Shown piece after piece: positions 37,701-49,856 of a stretch of DNA of 64,000 nt. A model generated the notes under the pieces. It saw only the letters and a list, made by a program, of their open reading frames with translations, was not told the DNA's origin and made no database searches. Source of the stretch: Fratercula arctica (lineage: Eukaryota > Chordata > Aves > Charadriiformes > Alcidae); NCBI GenBank assembly GCA_947846985.1, contig CANTUZ010000006.1:43321707-43385706 (forward strand), given 5' to 3'. The first letter of the stretch is position 1. Each line of letters opens with the position of its first letter. Made by a program: the position numbers and the translations under genes.

Positions 37701-40700
37701 TTCCTAGGGAATATATCTTACTTCCCTTATTTCTGATAGTAAGAAGCTGTATTTAAAAATTGTTTCACAGACCTTTTCTTCTTAAAAAAAAAAAAAAAAA
37801 AAGGCAGAAACAACAAAACTCCACTGTTTTAGATGCAGGTATGAGTGTATGAAATAGATATAGTGGAGAAATGTAGCCAAAGAAATTGAAATAAGGCAAA
37901 AAGGACAATTTCACAAGGTATGAAGCATTATTTTATGTCAGGTGACGTATTACAGCATGTTACGCACACTAAATTCAACCAGTTTTTATTATCTACATTA
38001 AAACTATGGAATCTTGTTTTGCTTATGAGGTGCTGTAGATAGCTTATTTTATGAGCGTCCTACTGCTTTTGAACTGGAAGGGACTGGGGAGAAATTTTGT
38101 TATGCGTAAGTTACTGGTGGAATACTGTTCATATTTATTTGTGTTTTGATAACCAAACCTATCTGAAGTTTGTGGTGTCAAAACAGATTTGATGGAAGAC
38201 TGCACATACTGTGGTAGTGCTTGTGTGCTTCCCTCATCTTGGCTTGTGCAGAGACTTTTTCCATCTGTTCTTCATCCTGTGAAAAGTGAGGGGATGCCTG
38301 CTGTGTGCAAGCTGCTTATCACATTAGGACCGAACTTAAAGCTAGCAGTCATGTGAGTGGGGTAGATTAGGGTCTGCTTAATGACAACGGTAAAACTACT
38401 TCTAAACTATAAAGGTCTGTCTGCATTGGAGTGAGTTAAGTATGTTGCAAAGCTTAAAGAGATATTGTTGGATTAAAAAATCTTGTTTGAAAATTAATCC
38501 AGCATTATGTTCGTAACCTTATTTCTTTTTCACTTAAAAAGGGGGGGGGGGGGGGGAAGCAACTTTAGCACAAGAAGAGAAAGAACAAAGCACAGAGATC
38601 AAAGTGGACATGTGGCGTGGAAACTAGTTTTTGTGGGACTGGAGATAAGGGGTGGGGAGAACAGAAAAGCTGTTCAGGAGGCTCTCAAGAGACGATTGGG
38701 TATTGAAGAAGTCAGAGGAACAACCTGAAGCTTTTCTTCATAGAGGCATAAGATGTCACGGGAAAGGTTACAGTGTCCTGGACAGAATTGAGGGTATGAG
38801 GTGTCTGGGGAGTGCCAGGAAACTGATAGGAAGGAAGATGAGGTGCTATTAAGTCTAAGTAAACATACCTGGGAGATGACTGTTAATGTTAATAAAGTGC
38901 CTTTCAGCGGAATAGCAAAGGGGCAAATTAGACTGGAGATGAAGGAAGGAAACGAAGCATGTTTTTTGTATGACGTAGTAATTTGTAGCCTTGGACCACA
39001 GGCAACAGTACTGATCATATATTGTGCTTCTGACAAAATAATATTTTGCTCCTCTTTTGGCCTCAGTTAGAAATATTTTGTTCTTGTCCAAATTAGAGAA
39101 TGCAAAGAATTAAGTAAGTAATAATGGAGAACAACTTCAGCAATGTTTTACCTGCAAGCCAAGCTTTGGGATTACTGATGGGGTTCTGCAGGATTCTGGA
39201 AACAGCTTGAGTGTTTAGAAAGAGGACAGAAAAGGGGGGTGGGGGTGGAACTAACAAGAAAGCAAAAAGCCAGTAAGAATCCTTTTTCCTAAGCAGGCAA
39301 AACGGATGCGGGAACATGATTCACGGAGGAGGAGGAAAGGGAAGGCAAAGATGCAACAGTGGGTGACTAAATTAAAGGAGATGGAGCTGGCTTGAGTTCA
39401 GATGATGGTATACGTTTTTGAGCATGTGGGTCAAGGAGGATGCGAAGTAGAATGGGAGTGACCAGAAAATAAATTTGGGAGCCGAGGGGAGGAATCTAGT
39501 GGGACACGATGGGTTCAGTGAGTAGTACTGTGCTAAGCTTTGGAAGATGAAAGTAAAAAAAGGAGAGGGGAAAAAAAATAATTCTTTTAATATCAGGGGT
39601 TGGAGATAGAAGAAGTGATAAATATAGGTCAGTTTTATAGTTCCTGGCAGACAGTAAACATAATCTAGAGTGAAAGATGGCTGCAAAGGATGGAATATTT
39701 TTGGAAAAGGATGAGGAAAGACAAAAAGCAATATGGACACCCAAGAGCATGGGAGAGCAATGAAGACATAAGAACTAAAACACCCAACCAACCTGCAAGA
39801 TGGGAAGAAGAGTGAAAGAAGTGAGAGATTGTGAGGAACAGGAGATTACCCAGTTGGGTCCTATTAAAAAAAAAAAAAAAGAATTTGAATAAAGGACCAT
39901 ATGGAATAATTTTAAACATTGAGTTTTAAAAATTTCAGAGCCATTGTATGTAGCTCGGAATAAACTCCGATGACTTTCTATGTGAAATATCTCATTTTCA
40001 GTGATCCTTTTGCTGCGCACCATGAATATATGCGGCAGATGATGAGAAGCTTCTCTGATCCTTTTGGACGAGATCCATTTCTCAGTATAACAGATGGTGG
40101 GGAAAGAACAGTAGATCGAAGAACACGCCAGGACTCTCAGGTTGCTGTAAGAGGAAATCGCAGAGTAAGTAGTTTCTTAATCTCTAAGGATTGCTACATG
40201 GAATTTGCATTTACTGGTAATTTAGTTGGCTTCACATTTCCATGTCTGTTAAACTTGGTCCAGTAGAAACAGAGGCCTGGCTCGGCTACTGCAACCTTGG
40301 TCAGATTGTTTCAGCACTGAGTAAAATGTGGATAATCTCTCTCTTTTGGCTCCTTAATGGCCTGTTACTTGATGCTAACAAACTTCTGTTAGCACTAATA
40401 ACAAGTCCGTATGTCACTGAACATACAATATTTTATGAAACAAACTAAACATATTTGTCAAATGTTTGGTTTAATAAATATTATGTAATAGATGTTTCTA
40501 TTACAGAAAGGCATTAAAAATGTCCACCGACAGAGCCTTCTCTGAACACTTACTGCCTTTTTATGCTAACTTTACTGAAAAAAATACCTTGATACATTTA
40601 TGCCTTCACTCTACACTTTAGTATCTTTTGTCTAGTTATTTATGTTAGTCTGATTTAACACAAACCTGTGTTTCAAACACTTTAATATATCCGTGTAGAT

Positions 40701-43700
40701 ACTATTTAACCCTGTTTCAATTTTGCAGCTATGAATAAAGGCTCTGCATTCTGTATTTGGTCTGATTCTTAATGTTTTCTCTAGATATAAGACTGTAAGA
40801 ATTAAAGATCAGGGAAAATGATACAAAACCTAGTATTTCTGTAAACTACTACTGAAACTGAGAAGTTGGTAATGACCTGTGTTTTACATAAAGTATCTTT
40901 TGAACTCTCTGGGCATGCAGGACAATTATATCTTAGGCTTCCTTATCTAATTGCAGTGTTTAGAAAGGATATATGTTTGAAGTTGGTTCCTTTCCCTCCA
41001 CGAGGCTAAATATTTTGCAGCTGAATGATCTCTTACTATAATGAATCACACTTGATTTTAAAAAACAGTTGGAAGACAAAACAGATTACAAGGGCTTGTG
41101 GAACTCAGCCAGCTTTGGTAGTGGTTGTTCAAGCCTAGATAGTTAGAGCTTAATAAGCATAGCTGAAACACAGACTGTCACCTACAAGTCAAAAGGATAA
41201 CTGTCAGATTCTTTCCTCTGTGCTCATACGTTGCCAGTTAGTTTCAAATATAGATGTTGCTGTATCTAATTGGGGCATGATCTTTCCTTTACTGAAGCAG
41301 ATTCTTAGGCCTTGGTTCAGTAGATGAATAAAACCAGATCAGACTTCTTATCCTTTAGAAAAAGAGTATGTTAAACCTTACTCTAATATCTTGGGGGGGT
41401 TGTATCCCTTGGTTTTGGCAGTGGGGAAAAATGTGAGGCATAGAAAACCTTTATCTGTGGTTACAGAGAGGAGTTAAAGGTGCAAGAATGCTGTGTTATT
41501 TTGATAAGCACAAAAGAATTCCACACCTGCTAAAATCTTTCCAGTATCTTTTAATCTTCCTCGTGTTTCACCTAAGAGTTGTCAGATGTCACAGAAGACT
41601 CAACACTGATTATTTGAGCCTTCTTGTAGTCTCAAACTGCTTTTACTGGCTTCCCTTAAGAGATTATTCAAACACTTAAAATAATTAGATTTTTATGTAA
41701 GAAAAGATGGATATCTTTACTACCATGTAAGATATACTTTGTTAAAATTACTCACACTGATTACTGGTATTGTAATTCAATGTTTAGTAAACTATAGCAT
41801 GCCTAAAACTACTTTACAAGGAACAGAATTTCTTGCAACACCTCAATGTGCATCAATATAGCATTCAAATTTGAAAACTCTTTTCCTTTTGCAAACAGGT
41901 TTGCAGTGTCAGTTTTTAGCCTTTTGGAGGGAGGGAAGGAGAAGGAAAGGATATGAGGAGGAGGATTGGGGTAAAACAACTTAAGAGATACCATCATTTG
42001 GTTTTGTTTGGATATTTCATTGTCATGTATCTTGGGCAACTATTTAACAGCTTTTAGTATGTGTTCTAAAATAGAGTTTATAAACTTTTTATGACTAACA
42101 ACTTTATTCTTTCTGAGGATATCCTTTTGTACTTGGTATATTCTTTTCTGCCACTACATATTAGACAGAACTGCAATCGGAGTTCATAAAGGTATTCAGG
42201 AATCTGGTAATTCCTTCCTTTTGTACTTATTGTAAAGTGTTTGGTACTTCTGTCTAACCAGTCTTTCTTTAGGTAGGCTTTTATATATCTGTCCCATCTT
42301 TGTTTCCTGGAAACATCAATGTGTTTTCCAGCATCTCATATAGGGATATTCAATATCAGTTGGTCAGACAGAAACTGTATTTGCTGGTGTTTATAGTTAC
42401 ATCTATTTATACAACTGCAGAAGAATATAATTTGCTCATGGGGGATTTGTCTCCATGTGGTTCTGTATATGATTATAGATTTACCTAGAACTTCTTTGCA
42501 ATGACCTTTGAAACTGCTGACAAGTTAGACTACATTTTTGTTTATCACAAGGGATGTATGGATATTTTACAGAAATATCTTTTTATATTTACATTAATTT
42601 CTAGTAATACATAGAGTGCTTGCAAACAGGTCAGCTGCATCACTTAATTTTTTTTAAGCTCTAAAATTGTATGCCAGCCTTCTGAAATTTAATTACATAA
42701 ATTTACATTAGAGAGACTATTGATTTGTTGGTTTTTAATCAACTTTCATTGATGGGGCTCTGTTGCATAAGTAGAATGAAGTGTTTTCAGAAAAGTGGAT
42801 GATGTCTGAAGCACCGTGCCACGTTTTAAATAGTTTTAGTACAGAGGTTGTTATGGTATACAAATGTTTCTCAACTTCTAGCTTTAAGTGCTTTTAGTAC
42901 ATGCATATGGATATGACTTAAGTGTGGTGACAGCTATCACTTTCCAATATCATTAGTATAAATACATTACCTCTATATACCCAGAGACTACTTCATGTTA
43001 TATTGTTGTAGCATGCTATAAACTACCAAGGTCCACTTCAGTGACTGTTTTTATTTGATCAGAAATGTTTAATCACCTGCTGTATGTGAAAGTGCACTAT
43101 GAAAGTATGCTGTACATGGAAATTACTCCTGCTGTGTTTGCTAACAAGTGTAATAACTAAAAGATGCTGGTCCTTTTTCTTCCAGGCAACAAGCTGCTCC
43201 CTCGTGCCCTTTGCAGGCTTTGGTAGAGTGGTTAGTATCCCAGGAGCAATAATCCTTGTAGCTCTTGCTAGTATGTGTATACTGTCTGAATAACTAAAGC
43301 AAAGGCTAGTCTCAGTGTGCTGTAAACTGCTCTTGGTGGTGTTTAGATACATGGAACAATATAATTCAAGAAAGATTTTTTTTTTTTAAATTTTTTCCTT
43401 ATTAAATGAAAATGCTGGGGTAGACTAAATATGCTGATATCAAGACTCGAAAAGTTAATACTCAGCAGCTGGCTGTTCTACTTGGCATGTATCCATTGGT
43501 GTTTGATGGATGTGCATGAAATAATCCCTGGAGACAGACGCCGCCAAACTTTTGAGTGCTGCCTGTATTAGTGGCTTGGAGTGTGTTTGCATCTGTTATA
43601 CCGATAAGGCCTGTAGCACTAGTCACAGCTAAGACAGGCCAGCTTCTGGAGACAGAATTTCCCCTGGAACTAGGCTTGGAATGGTTTTCAGCTGTGGTTT

Positions 43701-46700
43701 GTTGGGGTCTCTGGAATATCTTGTAAAAGATCTGTAAAAAGTACCTGAAAAAAAACAAGTTTATTGTTATGACCCTTATGGGAGGTTTTTGCTTCCTTTG
43801 GAAGTCTTTAAAGAATCCTCAGACTGAAAACCAGTAGCTTAGAGTGTGGCTCTCACTTGCAGAGCAGGTAAAATAAGCATGGGTCTTTGAATTTTCAGAT
43901 CTAAAAGCATTACTTGTTCAGTTATATATTTGAGGCACAAACTGGCAACTTGCTGTATGCAAAAAGTGTATTATCTACTCAAAGTTCTTTTGCTATTAAC
44001 TGCACAGGCTATGGTTTTACTCCGCTTGCCCCAATCTATGGCATGTAATTCCATAGTTGCAGCTGATTACTATGTAATGTCACTGGTCAGCGTCTAGATT
44101 TCTAACTGTAGAAGGCAGTTTTCTGGAGTTACTGACACTTGCAATGATTTGATGCCCTAAATTGTCTATAGTTATTGCCCAGAGGTTTTTATAGCCCTTA
44201 AGGATTCGGTTTTCTTGCTACTCAAGAAACAAATTGAAGATTTTCTATACCTGAATTTTACTTAGTTTTGTGCTTAAACTGCAGATTTTATTTTTAAACT
44301 TGTAAATACATAATACTTACATGAATTTATTTAAATGTAATTCTATATATTTCCAGTAGTTGGAGGAACGTGGGGTGTTTGCTATTGTAATTAGCATCCT
44401 GGTATTTCGTAGCGCCTTAGCAGTGCAAAGGGCTGCTCTGTGCAGCCCAGCAGCTTGCCTTTTCCCAAAGCTGATGGGTTTTGCAGAGCCCTTGGGAGCT
44501 GTTTTCCCTGCTTTTCTCATGGCCTCATATCTATCTATGGACCAGCTCATGGTGGTGGCACAGTGGGTCTCCTGGGAAGCAGCAATGTGTATGTGTGTCT
44601 AAAGCTCACCGAACAATCAGTGTGTGGTGTTTGCTCTTAACTAGTGCACCCCAACCAGAGTTGCTCATGTCAGAAACCAGGAGCCCAGTAGGGAGTTTGA
44701 AAGGGTCCTGGGGAAAAGTTCATAGTAGGAGACAAAAGGCATGGGGAAAGTCATCTTTATCATCACCACCTGCTGCACTGGAGAGGAGCTCAGAGGAGGA
44801 AGCTCATTTGGGACAACATTGCTATCTTCCCAGATGGTCACTTAAAGTTCACCCTTTCCCTACTTTCTGTCTCCCTGTCTCTCTATTTTGTTTTCTTGCA
44901 AAGGAAGCTTTTATCAGTATATGCCATCAGCTACAGATCCTATTAAAAAAATTCTGTACATGTCAACCTGTCTTAGTATCTATCCTTTATGCAACACTGG
45001 ATCTTCTGCTTTCATGTAAAAATAACGAACGAATGTTTTGTTGAATACACCTCTAGCATGAAGTAATTAAGCTGCCATTAAAATACCAAGTTATGGTTCT
45101 CTGATTTTTCCACAGTGCCTTTTTATGAGTAATGTACACTACTGCAAAAGAACAGCTGTGTCTGCTGGGATGCGTTTTCAGTGCGATTCCATGTGCATTA
45201 AGGGATTTGCATAATAGAGATAATTCGATCTTCAATAGGTTATAAGCTACGGAGAGTCATATAGTACTTTTTACAGCAGAAGCTATTTAGGTTAGAAGAT
45301 ATATAAAAATAGTTCTTGTAAATTGGCCACAAAATGAGCTTATTTTTAATATTTGAGTGTCAAATCTTCCACTTCTGTCTTTCTAATATCTCCAATCAAG
45401 CTCCCCATGCTAGCTTTCAATTTTTCATTTTAAAAGGTGCATTTTAGCTTGTCTATGTGTGTGAATTGCAGTCTGTAAAAACCTTTTTTGATGGTCTGAT
45501 TTGCATTAAAAATGCATGTAAAAAACCAGCCTCAGAACTTGAAGAGTCAGAAGGCTTTGTTTTAATTTTCATGTCTTTGCTTTTAGCAGGATGCAGATTT
45601 TGGGGAACCTTTTTTTGCAATGGACAGGATGATGTCAAATATGAGAAACAGTATGCTGGAAATGCAAAGAAAGTTTGTAAGTTTTTTAAAATGTGTTCTA
45701 AAATTAATTGTATTGGAGAATGATAGTTATTTAAAATATTACTCAGTCTTACCAAGAAAAAGATTACTAGTCTCAAGCACATACTAAGATTATTTTTTTT
45801 TTTTTCCCCAGACTATATTGTGGTTGTTATTCTCTGTGTTGTCACTGATTATTTGCTAACAACAGCACTTCAAATGTATGCTTGATTCTCTAGGGCTGAG
45901 AACTGCTGTAAGTTATCTGGTCTGTGGCTGTTGCCAGAGCTGACACCTTAAGTGAAGAAGCAGTTTAAAGTGTTACTGTGCACTTAAAAACAACAAAACC
46001 ACAAACTCCTAAATGTCACCCTGCATATAGACTTTCCTCTGATTTTGTTTTCAGTGCTGCTTCTTTCTTCATAGTCTTTGAAGATAACACTGGTATCTAT
46101 TAAGTGTTGCTGAGTATATTTACTGTGTTCCATTGTCCTTGTAAAACGGCTTGTAACCGTTGTTGCTGAAGTCCTATTTCACCTGAATTCTTTACACACC
46201 TTATTATATACTGTATGTGGCAAGGCTGATGTTATAGGTTATATCTTCATTACTAAACTAAACTATGCCAGGGCAATCGTTCGAGCAGTTGCTTATTGCT
46301 GCCCATGCTTTTTATCTGTTGTCATGTTTCCTGGCATGGGGAGACCTGTGGCCAGACGAGGCTTGGACTAGAGTGGGGGCATATCAAATGCCAAAGTCTG
46401 TTCCCAACAGGCTGTATCTGCAGTGCCAGGACTGAGGGTTAATTTTTTCAGAGGGATATTCTTTTTCATTATAAGATAGTGTCAGAATGTAAGAAGTACC
46501 TGTTATCCACAAGTTTTAACTTTTATTAATAAGAAGTCTACATTGCTTGTAGGATGACCTATCCATCCATCCAGATGCACACACATTCAGCTCCTCCTCT
46601 GTGATGACGTACTCCAAAGTAGGTGATGAACCACCAAAAGTTTTCCAGGCTTCAGCTCAGACACGCACTGCTCCAGGAGGTGTAAGTAGTGCTTAGATGC

Positions 46701-49350
46701 AACAAAAAGGTGGTATGTAATTATTAGAATCTGACCTCATCTATACTAAACCAGTTTCCTGCAGGTTCTTTTTGCTGGAGACAGTTACTCTTATAATTTA
46801 GAAAAATATATGTCTGCTTAAATATCGCTCTATATTAAAGACTTCTTAAGCTAAAGTGCTATTTTCTTCCTTGTAATTTGTATGCTTCTAAGTATACGTC
46901 TAAATAAATTGTATGCCTATCAAAGACTGGAAAAATTGAGTGCCAGCACAGCTGATTCTTCAAGGCAGTCTCCAATGTCTTTCCCTTTGCTGTAATTAAT
47001 CCTTTTCTTGTACATTTAAAATTCTGTCTAAAATATAAGAGAGCAAGAGGCAGTCTATTTATGCAAAATGTGGCTTCAAATCATCCCTTTTACTCGGGCA
47101 CTTTTAAAAGCTTACGTAACGCTTCAGATGGAGATGCCCTTTCATCGACTTCCTCGCAGCTGTTGCGTCTAATTCTGCTAAGAAATTTGAATTTGAATTT
47201 GACCCCTGAAGCAAGGTTCATGAAAGACTATATGTGAGCAGTAAAGGCCGTTGAGCATGATTGGCTGTGGGTTATGGTCAAGCTCAAGCAGACACTCAGT
47301 TATCAAAAAGGTTCTAATAATAATACCTATGAACACAGTGATAAGTGGTTGCCTGGGTTTCAACCCAGTCAACATGACAACCTTAGTAATTAGTTGTCCC
47401 TTCATGCTGAGAATATTGGCATTGGCTGTTATTCATTCTGTTGTCAAGGAGAATGTCAAGAAGACTTGCCTGTGTGTAGTATATTTAGACTAGGCTTATT
47501 TTTCCCCAACAATTAATATCCAGTATTGTACATTACTTAAGGAGTTTAGGTTTTCTTGTTTAATCTTCCTGTGTGTTGGCAGAAAGAAAATAGGCTTGCT
47601 CTGTGCTTCATTGGTGTATTTTCAGCCAACACAGTAAATAAGACAATTGGAAAAGCCTGTAAAACCTAACCTTTTCAAAACAAAGATACAAAAACTTTGG
47701 GGAAGAAAACTGGAATTTTTTTAAAACTTCTATTTTTGGTTGAAAGGACACTTCCCTTTTTTGTACAGGTTAAGGAGACAAGAAAAGCACTCAGGGATTC
47801 TGAAAGTGGACTGCAAAAAATGGCTATTGGTCATCATATTCATGATCGTGCTCATGTAATTAAAAAATCAAAGAACAGCAAGACTGGTGATGAAGAAATG
47901 AATCAAGAATTCATCAACCTGGATGAAAGTATGTTGTCTTACGCAGTTCTCTAATGGGCTTTACACTGTTGTTTCACGTACCAATTTTGAAGTTCCAGCT
48001 TCAGAAATCTTAAAAGGGACTGTTTTTCAGACAATCTGCAAGTCTGCAAATCAAGTTTCCACAGTTGATGTAAATTTGGACAATCTAAATTAAAAGTAAC
48101 CAGTTAGACTTGAACATGTGTTACAATGCATTTGGTGCTGTCTGTTTGTACAATAGCTGCTCATATTTGGAAGTACTTTTAATGTTTTATGGTTTCAATC
48201 AAACTTTTAACAGAATTCTACTACTTGCTGTGTGTTTGTGGCTAACATAAATGTGTATATACTTCCACATGTTAAAATGTGGTTATACTGCGTTGTGGTT
48301 AAAATGTGTATATACTTCTACAACACAGTGACTTCCAGGTTTTTTATTTTTATCTTCTGAACATAATCTTACTGCAGTGAGCTCTTAGTTGTCTTTTACA
48401 GATCCCCTAGAAATAGTTTGCGGGCTATGTGGAGAGTCATGGACCACAAGTTTAAAAAAAACTGTTCAAAAACCTAATTTCCATTTCATGGTTTTTTTCC
48501 TGTCTTGCTTGCATTTATTAAAAATAAAAGTAAACTCTTAACTGTTTTTCAGCTGAGGCCCAGACCTTTGATGAAGAGTGGCAGAAAGAGATTATGAAGT
48601 TCAAGCCATCTAGAACTAGATGCAATTTAGAAGCTCCAAAGTACAGAAGTATTCATCATGTACCCAAGGAAGATGGATCACGAAGGTAAAAATAATTTCC
48701 TACCAGAATAAGGAAATACTAGAAACGGAATGAAAATTAAATTCTGAAGCAATCTGTTTATGAATAAACAATGCTTACTGGCAATCTGAGGAGAAATAGA
48801 ATCATAGAGTGGTTTAGGTTGGAAGGGACCTTAAAGACCATCCAGTTCCACCCCCCTGCCCTGGGCAGGGACACCTCCCACTAGACCAGGTTGCTCCAAG
48901 CCCCATCCAGCCTGGCCTTGAACACCTCCAGGGATGGGGCAGCCACAGCTTCTCTGGGCAACCTGGGCCACTGTCTCACCACCCTCACAGTCAAGAATTT
49001 CTTCCTGAAATGGCATGTTTTATTCCTCCTTTTCTCATGATGCCACAATAAACAGTGTAAAGGCAGTATTTTGTTAACTAAATTCTGAAGAAATTCAGTA
49101 TTTTTGACTTTGAAAATTACTTAATGAATTGATATGCTAAAATGATGTTTTTTATAGAGAACTATGGTAGTGCTCTTAGCTTAGTTATGCACAAATGTTG
49201 TACAATTATCACATGGTGGTTGTGATTTTTGTTGTTGTTTGTTGCAGAGAGAAACCACTTGCAGTTGCAGGTTCCAGGGAGCCCAGAGCTTCTTTGGAGA
49301 ATCTCAGTGTGAAAGGAACACACGTCCCCATCAAAAGCAGCAAAAAATAA
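34717..49350 (+). CDS. MLF1: MLF1, myeloid leukemia factor 1 (complete, 7 coding exons)
   Basis: Exons 34717-34763, 40002-40164, 45590-45676, 46553-46681, 47769-47928, 48553-48685 and 49248-49350 join in frame to give 273 residues; human MLF1 is 268. Landmarks are the N-terminal EEDPFF; MRQMMRSFSDPFG at residues 26-38, which keeps the 14-3-3 mode-I motif RSxSxP with Ser34 at the human position; MSNMRNSMLEMQRKF at the end of exon 3; the core VMTYSKVGDEPPKVFQ; and KMAIGHHIHDRAHVIKKSK. MLF1 is a nucleo-cytoplasmic adaptor linked to cell-cycle arrest and haematopoietic lineage control, and is best known from the human NPM-MLF1 fusion. The start is chosen because it lies in the CpG island, follows gcagcc and opens the family-typical MF...DPFF. 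All introns are GT-AG. The exon 3 acceptor is a NAGNAG. Confidence 0.97.
34853..34909 (+). repeat. Three-copy 19-bp minisatellite in MLF1 intron 1
   Basis: The unit ggggtctgagggggcggcc occurs three times head to tail without mismatch, starting about 90 bases after the exon 1 donor. The G runs could form quadruplexes and the copy number is likely to vary between individuals. Confidence 0.95.
38541..38556 (+). repeat. Poly(G) tract
   Basis: Sixteen consecutive G after a short A run, at the start of a purine-rich part of MLF1 intron 1. Confidence 0.9.
40002..40164 (+). CDS. MLF1: MLF1 coding exon 2 (14-3-3 motif)
   Basis: Acceptor ttttcag ends at 40001, donor gtaagt at 40165. The first base completes the Arg codon. 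Encodes residues 17-70, including RSFSDP (Ser34) and FGRDPFLSITDG. It ends in a basic stretch VAVRGNRR that I do not match to human residue for residue. Confidence 0.95.
40165..45589 (+). other. MLF1 intron 2
   Basis: A 5.4 kb AT-rich intron without recognised repeats. It contains a 187-codon chance-looking open frame on the + strand (44481-45044) and a 98-codon frame on the minus strand (43758 down to 43462). I recognise neither as a protein. Confidence 0.75.
45590..45676 (+). CDS. MLF1: MLF1 coding exon 3 (tandem acceptor)
   Basis: Encodes 29 codons, DADFGEPFFAMDRMMSNMRN and on to MQRKF, then donor gtaagt at 45677. The acceptor is tagcag, so splicing at the first AG would start the exon at 45587 and add one Gln. 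Confidence 0.93.
46553..46681 (+). CDS. MLF1: MLF1 coding exon 4
   Basis: Symmetric phase-0 exon of 43 codons, with acceptor cttgtag and donor gtaagt at 46682. It encodes the most conserved MLF core, SSSSVMTYSKVGDEPPKVFQ, ending in TRTAPGG. Confidence 0.96.
47769..47928 (+). CDS. MLF1: MLF1 coding exon 5
   Basis: Acceptor ttgtacag ends at 47768 and donor gtatgt begins at 47929. Encodes VKETRKALRDSESGLQKMAI and the GHHIHDRAHVIKKSKN block, which contains basic residues of the family's nuclear-localisation region, and ends one base into a Thr codon. Confidence 0.96.
48249..48322 (+). repeat. Local direct repeat in MLF1 intron 5
   Basis: A 21-base block (aaatgtgtatatacttccac plus a) at 48249 recurs at 48302 with one change. 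The offset is 53 bases, and weaker similarity extends upstream (tgtggctaa / tgtggttaa). It looks like an old tandem duplication. Confidence 0.75.
48553..48685 (+). CDS. MLF1: MLF1 coding exon 6
   Basis: Acceptor tttttcag ends at 48552, donor gtaaaa at 48686. Encodes EAQTFDEEWQKEIMKFKPS and a diverged tail ending in GSR with a split Arg codon. The donor matches consensus at +1 to +4 but has A at +5 and +6, so it is weaker than the others. Confidence 0.94.
48796..49005 (-). mobile_element. CR1 3'-end fragment in MLF1 intron 6, antisense
   Basis: Reverse-complement CR1 3' UTR: agaatcatagagtggtttag, gttggaagggaccttaaaga, then the region opposite 'ggggcttggagcaacctggt', ending near caagaatttcttcctgaaat. 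About 210 bases. It begins about 110 bases after the exon 6 donor. Confidence 0.92.
49248..49350 (+). CDS. MLF1: MLF1 terminal coding exon with stop
   Basis: Acceptor gttgcag ends at 49247. Encodes REKPLAVAGS and on to a Lys-rich end VPIKSSKK, then TAA at 49348-49350. The REKP start and the SxKK end match the human C-terminus, while the middle is diverged. The stop codon overlaps an AATAAA hexamer (49346-49351). Confidence 0.94.
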
Positions 49351-49648
49351 ATTGCTTCCGTTCTCCATTTGAAGGGAGTTTCTGCAGAGGAGATAATGGT
49401 GCTGCATTGCTTATGTTCATATAAGTATACACACATATATGACCAATCTCTGTTTTTTGTTTTAGTAAGTATTAGTGTGCCTTGCTACTCTGATCTTTTG
49501 ACAACAATGTTCTTGAAAACTTCAGATCCTTGGTTAAACCATCTAGTTTCAGTAAATTAAAAAACTGACAACTTTCCACTTAAAAGCACTTTAATGAATT
49601 ATCACTAATTCTGGGGTGGTTGTGTTCGGTGTTTTTTTTTTTTTTTTT

Positions 49649-49654
49649 AATAAA
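49649..49654 (+). terminator. Likely MLF1 poly(A) signal
   Basis: AATAAA follows a long T tract about 300 bases after the MLF1 stop, with T-rich sequence downstream. Other AATAAA hexamers at 50767, 51246 and 51384 could give longer 3' UTRs. The choice cannot be made from sequence. Confidence 0.5.
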
Positions 49655-49856
49655 AAACAACTTTGATTTGCAAGATTTTTCTACTGGAACTGCACCAGTC
49701 TCAGACTTCTTATTAAGCCTGGTAATGAAACTACTTCTCCCCCATGCTCTATAACTTGCACAGAAAGTAAATTCTTTTTATTTTGTGTGGATGAAGTAAT
49801 TATTAATTTTCTAGGTTATACAGCAATTAATAGTAATTTGAATGCACTGTAGTCCC

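Larger units (their letters stand above)
34764..40001 (+). other. MLF1 intron 1
   Basis: A 5.2 kb intron. Its first 200 bases remain in the CpG island and contain a 19-bp minisatellite (34853-34909). The rest is AT-rich, with a 16-base G run at 38541-38556 and a purine-rich stretch from about 38.6 to 39.9 kb. I see no other exon and no CR1. Confidence 0.8.

Noticed and set aside
39372..39791. A 139-codon minus-strand open frame rich in Phe, Leu, Pro and Ser
   Set aside because: It is explained by the purine-rich + strand, which depletes stop codons on the other strand. The hydrophobic look follows from base composition.
44481..45044. A 187-codon open frame on the + strand inside MLF1 intron 2
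   Set aside because: Low similarity to any protein I know, Ser/Leu/Cys/Trp-rich composition and no splice or promoter context. It lies between confirmed MLF1 exons and looks like a chance frame.
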